Origin: Streptomyces sp. R33 | GTDB lineage: Bacteria > Actinomycetota > Actinomycetes > Streptomycetales > Streptomycetaceae | NCBI RefSeq assembly: GCF_041200175.1 | Contig: NZ_CP165727.1 | Location: 1,426,001 to 1,490,000, forward strand | Reading direction: 5' to 3' | Length of the DNA: 64,000 nucleotides | Shown here: positions 32,410 through 41,293 of the stretch, piece by piece | How positions within the stretch are numbered: the stretch's first letter is position 1 | Layout of the letters: every line of letters starts with the position of its first letter | Program-made: the position numbers and the translations under genes | Notes under the pieces: model-generated | What the model saw: only the letters and a program-made list of their open reading frames with translations | Database searches by the model: none | What the model was told of the DNA's origin: nothing

Positions 32410-34539
32410 TCACTGCCGCGGCCGGCCCCCGGCCTGCGCAAGGGTCGGGGGCTGGACCGCCCGGTGCCACGGGGTGGGGGTCCGGCCTGCGATCTGCTCG
32501 GATCCGGCCGCGGGAAGCGTCGTGACGACGTGCAGATCGGCGTCCAGGCCGAGGGCCGCCGCGACGGCCGTACCGGCCCCCCAGTCGGCCACGCCCGCCG
32601 GGGCACCCGTGTACAGCATCTGGGACTCCTGCCAGGACTGCGGGCCGTCCGCGCCCGCCACGCCCACCGTCCCCGTGCCCGCGCGGCCCGCGAGCACGTG
32701 GCCCGCGACGCCCACCGCGCCGTACCCGCCGAGACCGCCGGCCGCGGCGACCCGGGAGAACTGCGGCGCGGGCCCGCCCGCGGCGGCCAGGCTCGTACCG
32801 ACGGCGCCCGTGCCGGGGCGGCGGAAGAAGAGCCGGACCCCGTCGCCCTCCGGGCGCACCGAGAGCACGCCCGTCGTCTGGGGCAGCCCGGTCGGGAAGG
32901 GGCCGCCGAACGGGGCACCCGGCGTCGGCTGGACCCAGGCCAGCACGGAGCCGGCCGTCGCCGCGTACACGTGCCGCCGCCCCGAGCCGTCGGTCGCGGT
33001 GACCGGATCGCCCAGGAGGCCGGCGCCGCCCAGGGCCTGCCATGCGCCGAAGGCGCCGTCCGGGGCCGTCTGGGTCCGGGCGCGCAGCGTACGCCTGGAG
33101 TCGCGCACGTACACCGCCATCCGGCCGGCCAGGTCCACGGCGACGGCCGGTCCGCTGATCGCCGAGGTGACGGACCTGTCGGTGGTGTCCGGGGTGCCCA
33201 GCGACTGCCACGGGCCGAATGCGCCGTCGGCCTTGGTCTGGACTGCGTAGACGATGTCCCGGCCGTAGTCCTGGGGTTTCGTGCCCAGGGTGGTGCGGTT
33301 GGCGAACACCGCGACCCTGCCGTCGGGGAGCCGGACCGCCGTCGCGCCGGCGTCTATCCCGGTGCCGGGTCCGGCGTCGGGCAGGAACCGGGGGCCCTGC
33401 CAGGGGGCCTGCGGGCCGCTGCGCGACCAGTACGCCATCCGGCCGTCCAGCACGGCGAAGGCCCAGAGCCGTCCGGAGACGCCTTCGGTCATCCAGGAGG
33501 TGCCGTCACCCCGGCTGTAGCGGATGGTCTGGCTCCAGCCGGCGCCGGTGGGCCTGGTCGCGGTCTTGCGGTCGCCGCAGCCGGCGGGGCTGCCGCACCA
33601 GTCCTCGTGGTCAGTCCAGGCGTAGGTCTTGAGGTAGCCGAGCTTCTCCTCGGCCGTCTGCGGGTCGAGCGTCGGCGGCAGCGAGCTGTTCGGGTAGCTC
33701 ATGTAGTTCTGGACCGAGAAGTGCGGCCGGTCCGTGGACTGCGCGTAGCGTTCGGCGGCGGCCTGGACGAAGCGGGCGCCGTACATGTGGTCCTGGTGGT
33801 CGAGGAAGGTGCCGCCCTCCGACCTGCCGGGGGTCGGGTCCTGCGTCCGTATCGTCGTCGGCCGGTAGAGCGCGAACACGTCCGCGATGGCGGCTATCGC
33901 CTGGTCCTTGGTGTAGGAGAACGCCTGCCTGACCGGCGTCCCGGAGGTCAGCTGGGCGCCCAGGGCGGGTATCCGGCCGTCCCACAGACCGCGCATGCTG
34001 TCCGGATTGTCGCCGGAGATGCTGCGGGCCTCGCGGAGCTGCATCCACACCAGGTTGACCTCGGGCCTGGCGACGAGGACGTCCACCTCGGCGCTGCCCC
34101 CGCCGGCGGTGGGTACGGACTTCCGCTGCCAGGCGCTGGTGCGGTCGCCGGTGGCCATCTGGGCGTAGGCGCCGCGGATGCCGTTCTGCCGGGCCTCCGC
34201 GTAGGCGGCGCGGTCGGCGGGCCCGGCGGCGTCCTCGAGGTGAGGGCTGTGGGCCTCGTTCCTGCCATCGGACTCGCCGGAGGTCAGGTAGACGGTGGTG
34301 ACCTTGATGCCCGTCGATATGGAGCGGCTCAGGTCGGGGTTCATGAAGAAGAGGTCGTCGTCGGGGTGTGCGACGACCTGGAGGGCCGAGCCCTCGGTCA
34401 CGCTCGGCCTGACGAACGCCTCGGGGGCCGCCTGCTGCCGGTCGGTCCCGTATCCGTAGGCCCAGGTCGTCACGCCGGCGATGCCCACGGAGGCCGCGGC
34501 GAGCAGGGCCGCGATGCGGGTGCGGCTGGCCAGGGACAT
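32410..34539 (-). CDS. Exported PIG-L family deacetylase with C-terminal beta-propeller-like region
   Basis: A 709-residue exported protein. An N-terminal hydrophobic segment (RIAALLAAASVGIAGVTTW) is followed by a PIG-L/LmbE domain. Its zinc motif is AHPDDDLFF (Pro-Asp-Asp) and a later HQDHMYGARFV supplies the third His ligand. These enzymes remove acetyl groups from N-acetyl sugars or related amides. From about residue 310 the rest has repeated blade-like units with AFGPWQSLG, AFGAWQALG and similar WQ repeats, typical of lectin-like or propeller domains, probably binding glycans. The start at 34539 was chosen for the compact signal; 34611 is an alternative. Confidence 0.83.
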   Translation of the reverse strand: MSLASRTRIAALLAAASVGIAGVTTWAYGYGTDRQQAAPEAFVRPSVTEGSALQVVAHPDDDLFFMNPDLSRSISTGIKVTTVYLTSGESDGRNEAHSPHLEDAAGPADRAAYAEARQNGIRGAYAQMATGDRTSAWQRKSVPTAGGGSAEVDVLVARPEVNLVWMQLREARSISGDNPDSMRGLWDGRIPALGAQLTSGTPVRQAFSYTKDQAIAAIADVFALYRPTTIRTQDPTPGRSEGGTFLDHQDHMYGARFVQAAAERYAQSTDRPHFSVQNYMSYPNSSLPPTLDPQTAEEKLGYLKTYAWTDHEDWCGSPAGCGDRKTATRPTGAGWSQTIRYSRGDGTSWMTEGVSGRLWAFAVLDGRMAYWSRSGPQAPWQGPRFLPDAGPGTGIDAGATAVRLPDGRVAVFANRTTLGTKPQDYGRDIVYAVQTKADGAFGPWQSLGTPDTTDRSVTSAISGPAVAVDLAGRMAVYVRDSRRTLRARTQTAPDGAFGAWQALGGAGLLGDPVTATDGSGRRHVYAATAGSVLAWVQPTPGAPFGGPFPTGLPQTTGVLSVRPEGDGVRLFFRRPGTGAVGTSLAAAGGPAPQFSRVAAAGGLGGYGAVGVAGHVLAGRAGTGTVGVAGADGPQSWQESQMLYTGAPAGVADWGAGTAVAAALGLDADLHVVTTLPAAGSEQIAGRTPTPWHRAVQPPTLAQAGGRPRQ

Positions 34540-34760
34540 GTACGGCGCCTTGAGGGTCGGTCCGGTGCGGAGTTCCGCCTGGGAGGTCGGTCGATGTCCC
34601 GATGGCTCCACTGCTCCCGGAGACGACCGGGGCCGATTATGCCTCGCGGGTTTGCGGCTGACACACCCTCAAGAGGCATATGACTGGAACCAAGTTGAAT
34701 GCGAACAATGCACCACTTGCCCGTTTTGCCGCCTATGCGATGCGGCGATGGTGATCCCCG

Positions 34761-35539
34761 TCACGCGCCGAGTGCGTCCCCGATGTCCTGCTGCCAGTAG
34801 GTGACCGTCAGCGAGCTGTCGTAGTACACACCGGCGGCCGGCAGGGACGGGGTGGCGGACGCGCCGCCGCTGCTGTGGGGCGTGCGGCCCTGGAAGGCGA
34901 TCGTGAGCCGGTGTGCGGTCGTACCGCCCTCGCCGCTGCCGTCGGCCGCCGACAGCACGGCCGCCGCGTAGCCCGACTCGCCGGGCGCGAGGGACACCAC
35001 CGCCTGGGGCCGGGTCCCCTCCTGCGCGGTCGGCGCCCACTGCATCTCGTCGAAGCGGAGCTGCGGGTGGTACGGCAGGTCGCAGACCTTCGAGCCGGTG
35101 TTCTTCACCGTGATCAGCATGTGGTTGAGCGGACGGGGGACCGTCCGGACGGTGACCTCGGTGTTGGAGCCGTTGCACAGGACGCGGTTCCCCGCGGCGG
35201 ACGGGTCCGTCGAACCCTTCGCGCCCCCCTGGCCGCCGCCGGTCTTCGCACCCCCGGTCGCCTTCGCCCCGCCGGTCGGAGCCGCGGGGCCCCCGGGGCC
35301 GGGGTGCCCGGGGCCGGGGTGCCCTGGGCGCTGTCCGTACCGCCCGTCGCCGAGGGAGTGGCCGCGGTGGAGTCCGATGCGGCCGCGGCTCCCCCGTCCT
35401 TGACGCCCGTCCCGTCCTGGCACGCCGTGAGGGCGAGCGCGGCGAGGGCGACGGCGGCTGCACTCACGAGCCGGCGTCGGGCACGGGCCCGGGACGGGCG
35501 AGCGCTGTTCGTGGTGGGGGTGCTGTGTGATGCGGACAT
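34761..35539 (-). pseudogene. DUF4232-like lipoprotein gene with a frameshift
   Basis: From ATG 35539 the frame encodes a lipoprotein signal (RRLVSAAAVALAALALTAC lipobox) and a Thr/Ser/Pro linker. The natural continuation, a DUF4232-type beta domain with two Cys (NRVLCNGSNTEVTV and GSKVCDLPYHP) ending at 34761, is in another frame. The switch point lies in the G/C runs near 35280-35300, beside a tandem 15-base repeat. One extra base would restore a 260-codon gene. The cause may be a sequencing error, a real inactivating deletion, or -1 slippage at CCCGGGG. The gene is divergent from the membrane-anchored XRE regulator. Confidence 0.75.
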
Positions 35540-35751
35540 GGCTGACGGCCTCTCATACGACGTGGCTGCGGCGGCCGGTGGAGGCCGGTCGCCACGAGCG
35601 GTGTGCTTGGATGACTCAAGGCTGTGCGGTGATCCGTCCCGGCCGCCACACACGACGGGCGGTCAGGGACGCTGGAACGCCGAAACAGGCGCTGAGCTGC
35701 TGAAACAACCTGTTCCTGGGACGCGGGACGGGACACGGGGTGGGAGGAACG

Positions 35752-37092
35752 GTGTCGGAAGACACTGCCGAGACCGAGTTCGCCCGGCTGCTGCGGGAGT
35801 TGAAGGACCGGTCCGGCCACAGCTACGGGATGCTCGCCAAGCGGCTCCACATGAGTACGTCGACGCTGCACCGGTACTGCAACGGCGATGTCGTCCCCAC
35901 CGAGTACGCACCCGTCGAATGGCTGGCCCGCCTCTGCAAGGCATCGCCCGAAGAACTCGTGGCCCTGCACCGGAGTTGGGTGCTGGCGGACACCAACCGC
36001 AGCCGCAAGGGCGCCGGCGGCGGAGCCAAGGCGCAGCCCGCGGCCGCCACGGTGACCGCCGGGCCCCGCGCTTCGGAGACGGAGCCCGGGCCGGCCGCGC
36101 AGGCGCCGGCGGGGAACGGGATCCTTCCGGCCGGCGCGGCCGTCCCTTCGGACCCGCCCGCGCCGAAGGCACGGCGCCGTCTGCGCCGGGCCGTTCTCGC
36201 CGGGATCGCCGTGGCCGCCGTCACCGGGGCGGTCGCGTTCACCGCGAGCCTGGCGGGACGGGACGCCGGCGTCCGCGACAGCCCCGTCGGCGCCGCAACC
36301 GCCGCACACGGCGAGGGGGGACGTACGCAGGGCAGTACGGCCTCCGCGGCTGAGTCCGCTGCGTCCCCGTCGGACTCCGCATCCCCCGCCGACGGAGCCG
36401 GGGCCGGTCCCGAAACGGCCGGTACCGGCGCCGCCTCGACACCGTCACCCCCCGGCCGTGGCGAAGACCCCGCGCCCGGTACGCCGGTGAAGGTGACCAC
36501 CCAGCCCTACACCTGGGAGGCGCCCTGCGGCCAGCACTACCTGATCGACAAGCCTCCGGCCCAGGTGGGCCCGCCGCCCGTGGAGCGGGACGCGCCGGCA
36601 TGGGTCGCGGCGTCCGGAGCGGTGTCCGCGGGCGAGCAGTACGTCACGCTCACCCTTCAGGGCGCCGGCAAGGACACGGTGGTCCTTGACAGCCTGACCG
36701 TCCGCACCGCCGGCAAGCGCACGCCCCTGGCCTGGAACGACTACGCCATGGGCTACCCGGGGGTCGGCTGCGGGGCCGGCGTTCCGACCCGCTCGTTCAC
36801 CGTGGCCCTCGACGCCGCACGCCCGGCCGTCGTGCCCGAGGAAGGTCAGCCGGACTTCCCGTTCAAGGTGAGCGAGTCCGAACCGGAGGTGTTCCACATC
36901 AAGGCGGGCGCCTCCGCGTACGACGTGAACTGGTACCTGGAGCTTTCCTGGTCCAGCGGCTCCCGCCACGGCACCCTCACCATCGACCACAACGGCAAAC
37001 CGTTCCGCACCAGCGGCCGCGGCGGGCGGCCCGGCTACGAGTTCCCCCTCGGCGGCGACGGATGGGTCAAGGCGGGGACGACCATCCGCTGA
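35752..37092 (+). CDS. Membrane-anchored XRE-type regulator with extracytoplasmic domain
   Basis: A 446-residue one-component regulator. Residues 1-85 form an XRE helix-turn-helix domain (EFARLLRELKDRSGHSYGML, then KRLHMSTSTLHRYCNGD). A linker leads to one membrane helix at about residue 150 (RRAVLAGIAVAAVTGAVAF). After a Ser/Ala/Gly linker, the C-terminal 200 residues form an outside domain with two Cys (PCGQHYL and GVGCGAG) and beta strands ending GYEFPLGGDGWVKAG. I chose the GTG at 35752, four bases after GGGAGG. It is divergent from the frameshifted lipoprotein of similar extracytoplasmic type, which may be its target or partner. Confidence 0.82.
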   Translation: MSEDTAETEFARLLRELKDRSGHSYGMLAKRLHMSTSTLHRYCNGDVVPTEYAPVEWLARLCKASPEELVALHRSWVLADTNRSRKGAGGGAKAQPAAATVTAGPRASETEPGPAAQAPAGNGILPAGAAVPSDPPAPKARRRLRRAVLAGIAVAAVTGAVAFTASLAGRDAGVRDSPVGAATAAHGEGGRTQGSTASAAESAASPSDSASPADGAGAGPETAGTGAASTPSPPGRGEDPAPGTPVKVTTQPYTWEAPCGQHYLIDKPPAQVGPPPVERDAPAWVAASGAVSAGEQYVTLTLQGAGKDTVVLDSLTVRTAGKRTPLAWNDYAMGYPGVGCGAGVPTRSFTVALDAARPAVVPEEGQPDFPFKVSESEPEVFHIKAGASAYDVNWYLELSWSSGSRHGTLTIDHNGKPFRTSGRGGRPGYEFPLGGDGWVKAGTTIR

Positions 37093-37233
37093 CCTGGAGC
37101 GACCGGGCGGGTACCCGGAGCGCACGGCCCCGGCGTCCCCGGGGCGGTCCCGGACGATCGAACATACGATGGGCGGGAACCGGCGCGGGCGCCCCGCCGG
37201 GCCGCCCGCCCAGACCACTCGGGGTGGAGACGT

Positions 37234-38910
37234 ATGGCACAGCCCGCCGACACAGCGCGGACCGTCATCCTGACCGTGGACGACGACCCGGGAGTCTCCC
37301 GGGCCATCGCCCGTGACCTGCGGCGCCACTACGGCGCCGGGTACCGGATCGTGCGCGCCGAGTCCGGCGAGTCCGCGCTGGAGGCGCTGCGCGAGCTGAA
37401 GCTGCGGGGCGACCTGGTGGCGGTGATCCTCGCCGACTACCGCATGCCGCAGATGAACGGCATCGAGTTCCTCGAGCAGGCCCTCGGCGTGTACCCGGGC
37501 GCGCGGCGCGTGCTGCTGACCGCGTACGCCGACACCAACGCGGCGATCGACGCGATCAACGTCGTCGACCTCGACCACTACCTGCTCAAGCCGTGGGACC
37601 CGCCGGAGGAGAAGCTCTACCCGGTCCTGGACGATCTGCTCACGGCCTGGCGTTCCAGCGACTACCGGCCGGTGCCCGCCACCAAGGTGGTCGGGCACCG
37701 CTGGTCGGCGCGTTCCTCGTACGTGCGGGAGTTCCTGGCCCGCAACCAGGTGCCGTACCGCTGGTACTCCTCCGACGAGCCCGAGGGACGGCGGCTGCTG
37801 GAGGCCGCCGGCGCCGACGGGCAGCGGCTGCCCCTGGTGGTCACACCGGGCGGCACCGTGCTGGTCGAGCCGGATGCGCCCGAACTGGCCGCCCACGTGG
37901 GGCTCGCGACGACGCCGACGGCCGACTTCTACGACCTCGTCGTGATCGGCGGCGGCCCGGCCGGGCTCGGCGCCGCGGTGTACGGGGCCTCCGAGGGGCT
38001 GCGGACCGTACTGGTCGAGAGGTCGGCGACGGGCGGGCAGGCCGGGCAGAGTTCCCGCATCGAGAACTACCTCGGCTTCCCGGACGGCGTGTCGGGTGGC
38101 CAGCTCACGGAGCGCGCCCGCCGCCAGGCCGGCCGGTTCGGTGCCGAGATCCTCACGGCGCGCGAGGTCACGGGGCTGGAGGTCAACGGGGCGGCACGTG
38201 TCGTCCGCTTCTCCGACGGGTCGGCGGTCGCCGCGCAGAGCGTCATCCTGGCGACCGGTGTGACGTACCGGCAGCTCCGGGCTCCGGGCTGCGACGACCT
38301 GACCGGCTGCGGGGTGTACTACGGCTCCTCGCTCACCGAGGCCTCCTCCTGCCAGGGGGAGGACGTGTACATCGTGGGCGGCGCCAACTCGGCGGGGCAG
38401 GCGGCGATGTACCTGGCGCGGGGTGCGAAGTCGGTGACGCTGCTGGTGCGCGGGGCGTCCCTGAGGGCGTCGATGTCGTACTACCTGGTCCAGCAGATCG
38501 AGGAGGCGCCGAACATCACGGTGCGGACCCGGACCGAGGTCGAGGCGGCGCACGGCGAGGGACACCTGGAGCAGCTCACCCTGCGGGACGTGGACAGCGG
38601 TGCGACCGAACTCGTCGACGCCCAGTGGATGTTCGTCTTCATCGGCGCGGCCCCGCTGACGGACTGGCTGGACGGCACGGTACTGCGCGACGAGCACGGT
38701 TTCATCCTGGCCGGGCCGGACCTCACGCCGGACGGGCGGCCGCCGGCCGAGTGGGAGCTGGACCGGCCGCCCTACCACCTGGAGACCAACATTCCCGGCG
38801 TATTCGTGGCGGGCGACGCGCGCGCCCGGTCCGCGAAGCGCGTCGCGTCCGCCGTAGGAGAGGGAGCCATGGCCGTGATGCTCGTCCACCGGTACCTGGA
38901 GCAGTCATGA
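37234..38910 (+). CDS. Response regulator fused to thioredoxin reductase-like flavoprotein
   Basis: A 558-residue fusion. Residues 10-130 form a receiver domain with phospho-acceptor Asp68 (LADYRMP), Thr/Ala switch (LLTAYAD) and Lys119 (YLLKPW). After a linker with a thioredoxin-like stretch (SSYVREFLARNQVPYRWY), residues 235-555 form a pyridine-nucleotide-disulfide reductase-like domain with IGGGPAGLG, GGQAGQSSRIENYLG and VYIVGGANSAGQAA. The redox CxxC of true thioredoxin reductases is absent (the site reads SSLTEASSC). It may therefore be an NAD(P)H-FAD oxidoreductase or sensor switched by phosphorylation from the kinase encoded next, whose start overlaps its stop. Confidence 0.88.
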   Translation: MAQPADTARTVILTVDDDPGVSRAIARDLRRHYGAGYRIVRAESGESALEALRELKLRGDLVAVILADYRMPQMNGIEFLEQALGVYPGARRVLLTAYADTNAAIDAINVVDLDHYLLKPWDPPEEKLYPVLDDLLTAWRSSDYRPVPATKVVGHRWSARSSYVREFLARNQVPYRWYSSDEPEGRRLLEAAGADGQRLPLVVTPGGTVLVEPDAPELAAHVGLATTPTADFYDLVVIGGGPAGLGAAVYGASEGLRTVLVERSATGGQAGQSSRIENYLGFPDGVSGGQLTERARRQAGRFGAEILTAREVTGLEVNGAARVVRFSDGSAVAAQSVILATGVTYRQLRAPGCDDLTGCGVYYGSSLTEASSCQGEDVYIVGGANSAGQAAMYLARGAKSVTLLVRGASLRASMSYYLVQQIEEAPNITVRTRTEVEAAHGEGHLEQLTLRDVDSGATELVDAQWMFVFIGAAPLTDWLDGTVLRDEHGFILAGPDLTPDGRPPAEWELDRPPYHLETNIPGVFVAGDARARSAKRVASAVGEGAMAVMLVHRYLEQS

Positions 38911-40388
38911 GCGGGCAGCCCATGCCGTGCAGCCCGCAGGAGATCGCCTCGCTGTTCCTGTTCGAGAAGCTCTCCCCGGAGCAGCTCGGGCGGCTGTGCG
39001 GCGAGGGGCGGGTGGAGCGCTTCGAAGCCGGCCCGGTGTACACCGAGGGCGACCCGGCCACCTGCTTCTACGTGATGATCGAGGGCACCGTCGTACTGTC
39101 GCGCCGGGTCGGCGGCGACGACGTCGAGGTGAGCCGCACCTCGCAGCGCGGTGTGTACGCGGGTGCCATGCAGGCGTACTTGGGCGACCGCGTGCCGCAG
39201 ACGTACAACAACTCGATGCGGGTGACGGAGCCGACCCGGTTCTTCGTGCTGCCCGCGCAGTCCTTCGCGGACATCATGCGGGACTGGTTCCCGATGGCGG
39301 CGCACCTGCTGGAGGGGCTGTTCTTCGGTTCGAGGAACACCCAGCGGGCCATCGGGCAGCGCGAACGGCTGCTGGCGCTGGGGTCGTTGTCCGCCGGGCT
39401 CACCCACGAGCTCAACAACCCGGCCGCGGCTGCCGTCCGGGCCACCGCGACGCTGCGGGAACGGGTCGGCAAGATGCGGCACAAGCTGGCCCACATCTCC
39501 CAGGGCCAGTACTCGCGCGAGGTGATCGCCGATCTCATCGAGATCCAGGAGCGCACCGTCGAGCGCGTGGCGAAGGCAACGGCGCTCAGCCCGCTGGAGG
39601 CCTCCGACCGGGAGGACGAACTCGCCGACTGGCTCGACGACCACGGCATTGCGGAGGGCTGGCGGATCGCGCCGACCTTCGTGCAGGCGGGGCTGGACAC
39701 GGACTGGCTGGAGCAGGTCGCGGCGACCGTGGCCGAGGAGATCCTGCCGTCGGCCATCGGCTGGCTCAACTACACGGTCGAGACCGAGCTGCTGATGGAC
39801 GAGATCGACGACTCCACCACCCGCATCTCCCACCTCGTGGACGCGGCCAAGCAGTACTCGCAACTGGACCGTGCGCCGCACCGGGTCGTCGACGTCCATG
39901 AACTCCTCGACAGCACGCTGCTGATGCTGTCCGGCAAGATCGGCTCCCGGGTGCGGGTGGTCAAGGAGTACGACCGCTCGGTGCCGGACGTGCCCGCGTA
40001 CCCGGCGGAGCTCAACCAGGTCTGGACGAACCTCATCGACAACGCCGTCTTCGCCATCGGGAGCACCGGCGGCGAGGGCACGCTGACGGTCCGCACCGCG
40101 CGGGAAGGCGACCGGCTGCTGGTGGAGTTCCGCGACACCGGGCCCGGCATCCCGCCGGACATCCGCAGCCGCATCTTCGATCCCTTCTTCACCACCAAGC
40201 CGGTCGGCGAGGGCACCGGCCTCGGCCTCGACATCTCCTGGCGGATCGTGGTCAGCAAGCACCACGGCAGCCTCCAGGTCGAGTCCGCACCGGGCGACAC
40301 GCGGTTCCAGGTGCTGCTTCCGCTGACCGCCCCCGAGCCCTCCCCCGAGCACTCCCCCGCATCCGAGACCGCCGAGGAGCCGGCATGA
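38907..40388 (+). CDS. Sensor histidine kinase with cyclic-nucleotide-binding domain
   Basis: A 493-residue soluble kinase. Residues 10-130 form a cNMP-binding fold (FLFEKLSPEQLGRLC, RFEAGPVYTEGDPATCFYVMIEG). The kinase core has an H box at His167 (LTHELNNPAAA), N box WTNLIDNAVFA, G1 DTGPGIPPDI and G2 GEGTGLGL. No membrane segment is present, so it senses an internal signal. It overlaps the response regulator-flavoreductase gene by ATGA and should phosphorylate that receiver. The conserved arginine pocket of classical cAMP receptors is not obvious, so the ligand may not be cAMP. Confidence 0.88.
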   Translation: MSGQPMPCSPQEIASLFLFEKLSPEQLGRLCGEGRVERFEAGPVYTEGDPATCFYVMIEGTVVLSRRVGGDDVEVSRTSQRGVYAGAMQAYLGDRVPQTYNNSMRVTEPTRFFVLPAQSFADIMRDWFPMAAHLLEGLFFGSRNTQRAIGQRERLLALGSLSAGLTHELNNPAAAAVRATATLRERVGKMRHKLAHISQGQYSREVIADLIEIQERTVERVAKATALSPLEASDREDELADWLDDHGIAEGWRIAPTFVQAGLDTDWLEQVAATVAEEILPSAIGWLNYTVETELLMDEIDDSTTRISHLVDAAKQYSQLDRAPHRVVDVHELLDSTLLMLSGKIGSRVRVVKEYDRSVPDVPAYPAELNQVWTNLIDNAVFAIGSTGGEGTLTVRTAREGDRLLVEFRDTGPGIPPDIRSRIFDPFFTTKPVGEGTGLGLDISWRIVVSKHHGSLQVESAPGDTRFQVLLPLTAPEPSPEHSPASETAEEPA

Positions 40389-40738
40389 CCGACATCAACG
40401 GAATCGACCCGAGCGTCCCGCCCACCGGAACCGGCTGCGCCGAGTGCGACGCGGTGGGCGGCTGGTGGTTCCACCTGCGGCGCTGCGCCCAGTGCGGCCA
40501 CATCGGCTGCTGCGACTCCTCGCCGGCCCAGCACGCCACCGCGCACTGGAAGTCCGCCGGCCATCCCCTGGTGCAGAGCTTCGAGCCGGGCGAGGAGTGG
40601 TTCTGGGACTACGACACCAATGAGCTGTACGAGTCCGGGCCCGAGCTGACGCCTCCGGCCGCCCACCCGGCGGACCAGCCGGTCCCGGGACCGGTCGGCC
40701 GGGTTCCGCAGGACTGGACGAGCCGGCTGCACGGCTGA
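40385..40738 (+). CDS. UBP-type zinc finger protein
   Basis: A 117-residue protein with a UBP-type (ubiquitin C-terminal hydrolase-like) zinc finger: CAECDAVGGWWFHLRRCAQC, GHIGCCDSS, HATAHWKSAGHPLVQSFEPG, with the expected Cys/His ligands and the aromatic pocket WFWDYD. In eukaryotes this domain binds free C-terminal Gly-Gly ends; bacterial copies occur beside the response regulator-flavoreductase fusion and are of unknown role. It starts within the kinase stop codon (ATGA), so the three genes form one operon. The Pro-rich tail lacks other motifs. Confidence 0.88.
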   Translation: MTDINGIDPSVPPTGTGCAECDAVGGWWFHLRRCAQCGHIGCCDSSPAQHATAHWKSAGHPLVQSFEPGEEWFWDYDTNELYESGPELTPPAAHPADQPVPGPVGRVPQDWTSRLHG

Positions 40739-40811
40739 CAGCGGGGGCGTGCCCGAGGCGTCACCGGCTTCCGGTACGGCGGCCGGGTCGTCAGCGCTGC
40801 GGCGATCAATC

Positions 40812-41081
40812 ATGACCAGTGTCTTCTCCGGCTTCATCGTGGAGGACGACGACTTCGTCAAGATGATCGGCTTCGGTCTAGGGGGTGTCGTCCTGTTCGA
40901 TGCCTTCGTGGTCCGCATGGCCATCGTGCCGGCGCTGTTCGCCCTCCTCGGCAAGTCCGCCTGGTGGCTGCCGAAATGGCTGGACCGCCTGCTGCCGAAC
41001 ATCGACGTCGAGGGCGGGAACCTGACGCACCGGCCCACAACGCCCTCGAACAGCTCCCCCCGGAAGCACCTCGTGGCCTGA
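40812..41081 (+). pseudogene. Remnant of an MMPL-family transporter C-terminus
   Basis: About 90 residues match the end of MMPL/RND-type lipid transporters: FIVEDDDFVKMIGFGLGGVVLF, then VVRMAIVPALFALLGKSAWWLPKWLDRLLPNIDVEG, the usual last two helices and amphipathic tail. The other ten helices and periplasmic domains are missing. Upstream, only 70 bases separate it from the zinc finger gene. It is therefore the leftover of a deletion that brought the operon and this fragment together. An ATG at 40812 could still allow a short hydrophobic peptide. Confidence 0.75.
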
Positions 41082-41187
41082 CCACCGAACTCCCCCACGG
41101 CCCGGCGGACTCCCGCCGGGCCGTCGGCCGGTTCGGCCGAAGTCGGGCGGAATGCCGGGCTCGTCCCTGTGTCGATCCTGCGGGCTT

Positions 41188-41248
41188 CCTTAAGGGAACT
41201 TGAAGAACCCCTCCCGGCGGCCCTTTTCGCTGATCACCGGCCTAGGCT
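41188..41248 (+). promoter_or_regulatory. Promoter of the CAP-domain gene with tandem boxes
   Basis: Two related heptamers, CCTTAAG at 41188 and CTTGAAG at 41199 (11 bases apart, one helical turn), precede a -10-like TAGGCT at 41243-41248 with no good -35. The distances from the boxes to the -10 are 55 and 44 bases, the same as at the thiol-redox promoter. This fits an OmpR-type activator. Confidence 0.6.
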
Positions 41249-41293
41249 CGAGCGGACTCCCCTCCTCCCCCTCTCCTGTGAGGTGTTACCGGC

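Noticed and set aside
34638..34680. 8-bp inverted repeat TATGCCTC/GAGGCATA upstream of the PIG-L gene
   Set aside because: A 27-base loop and short arms; could be chance. No supporting promoter or second site.
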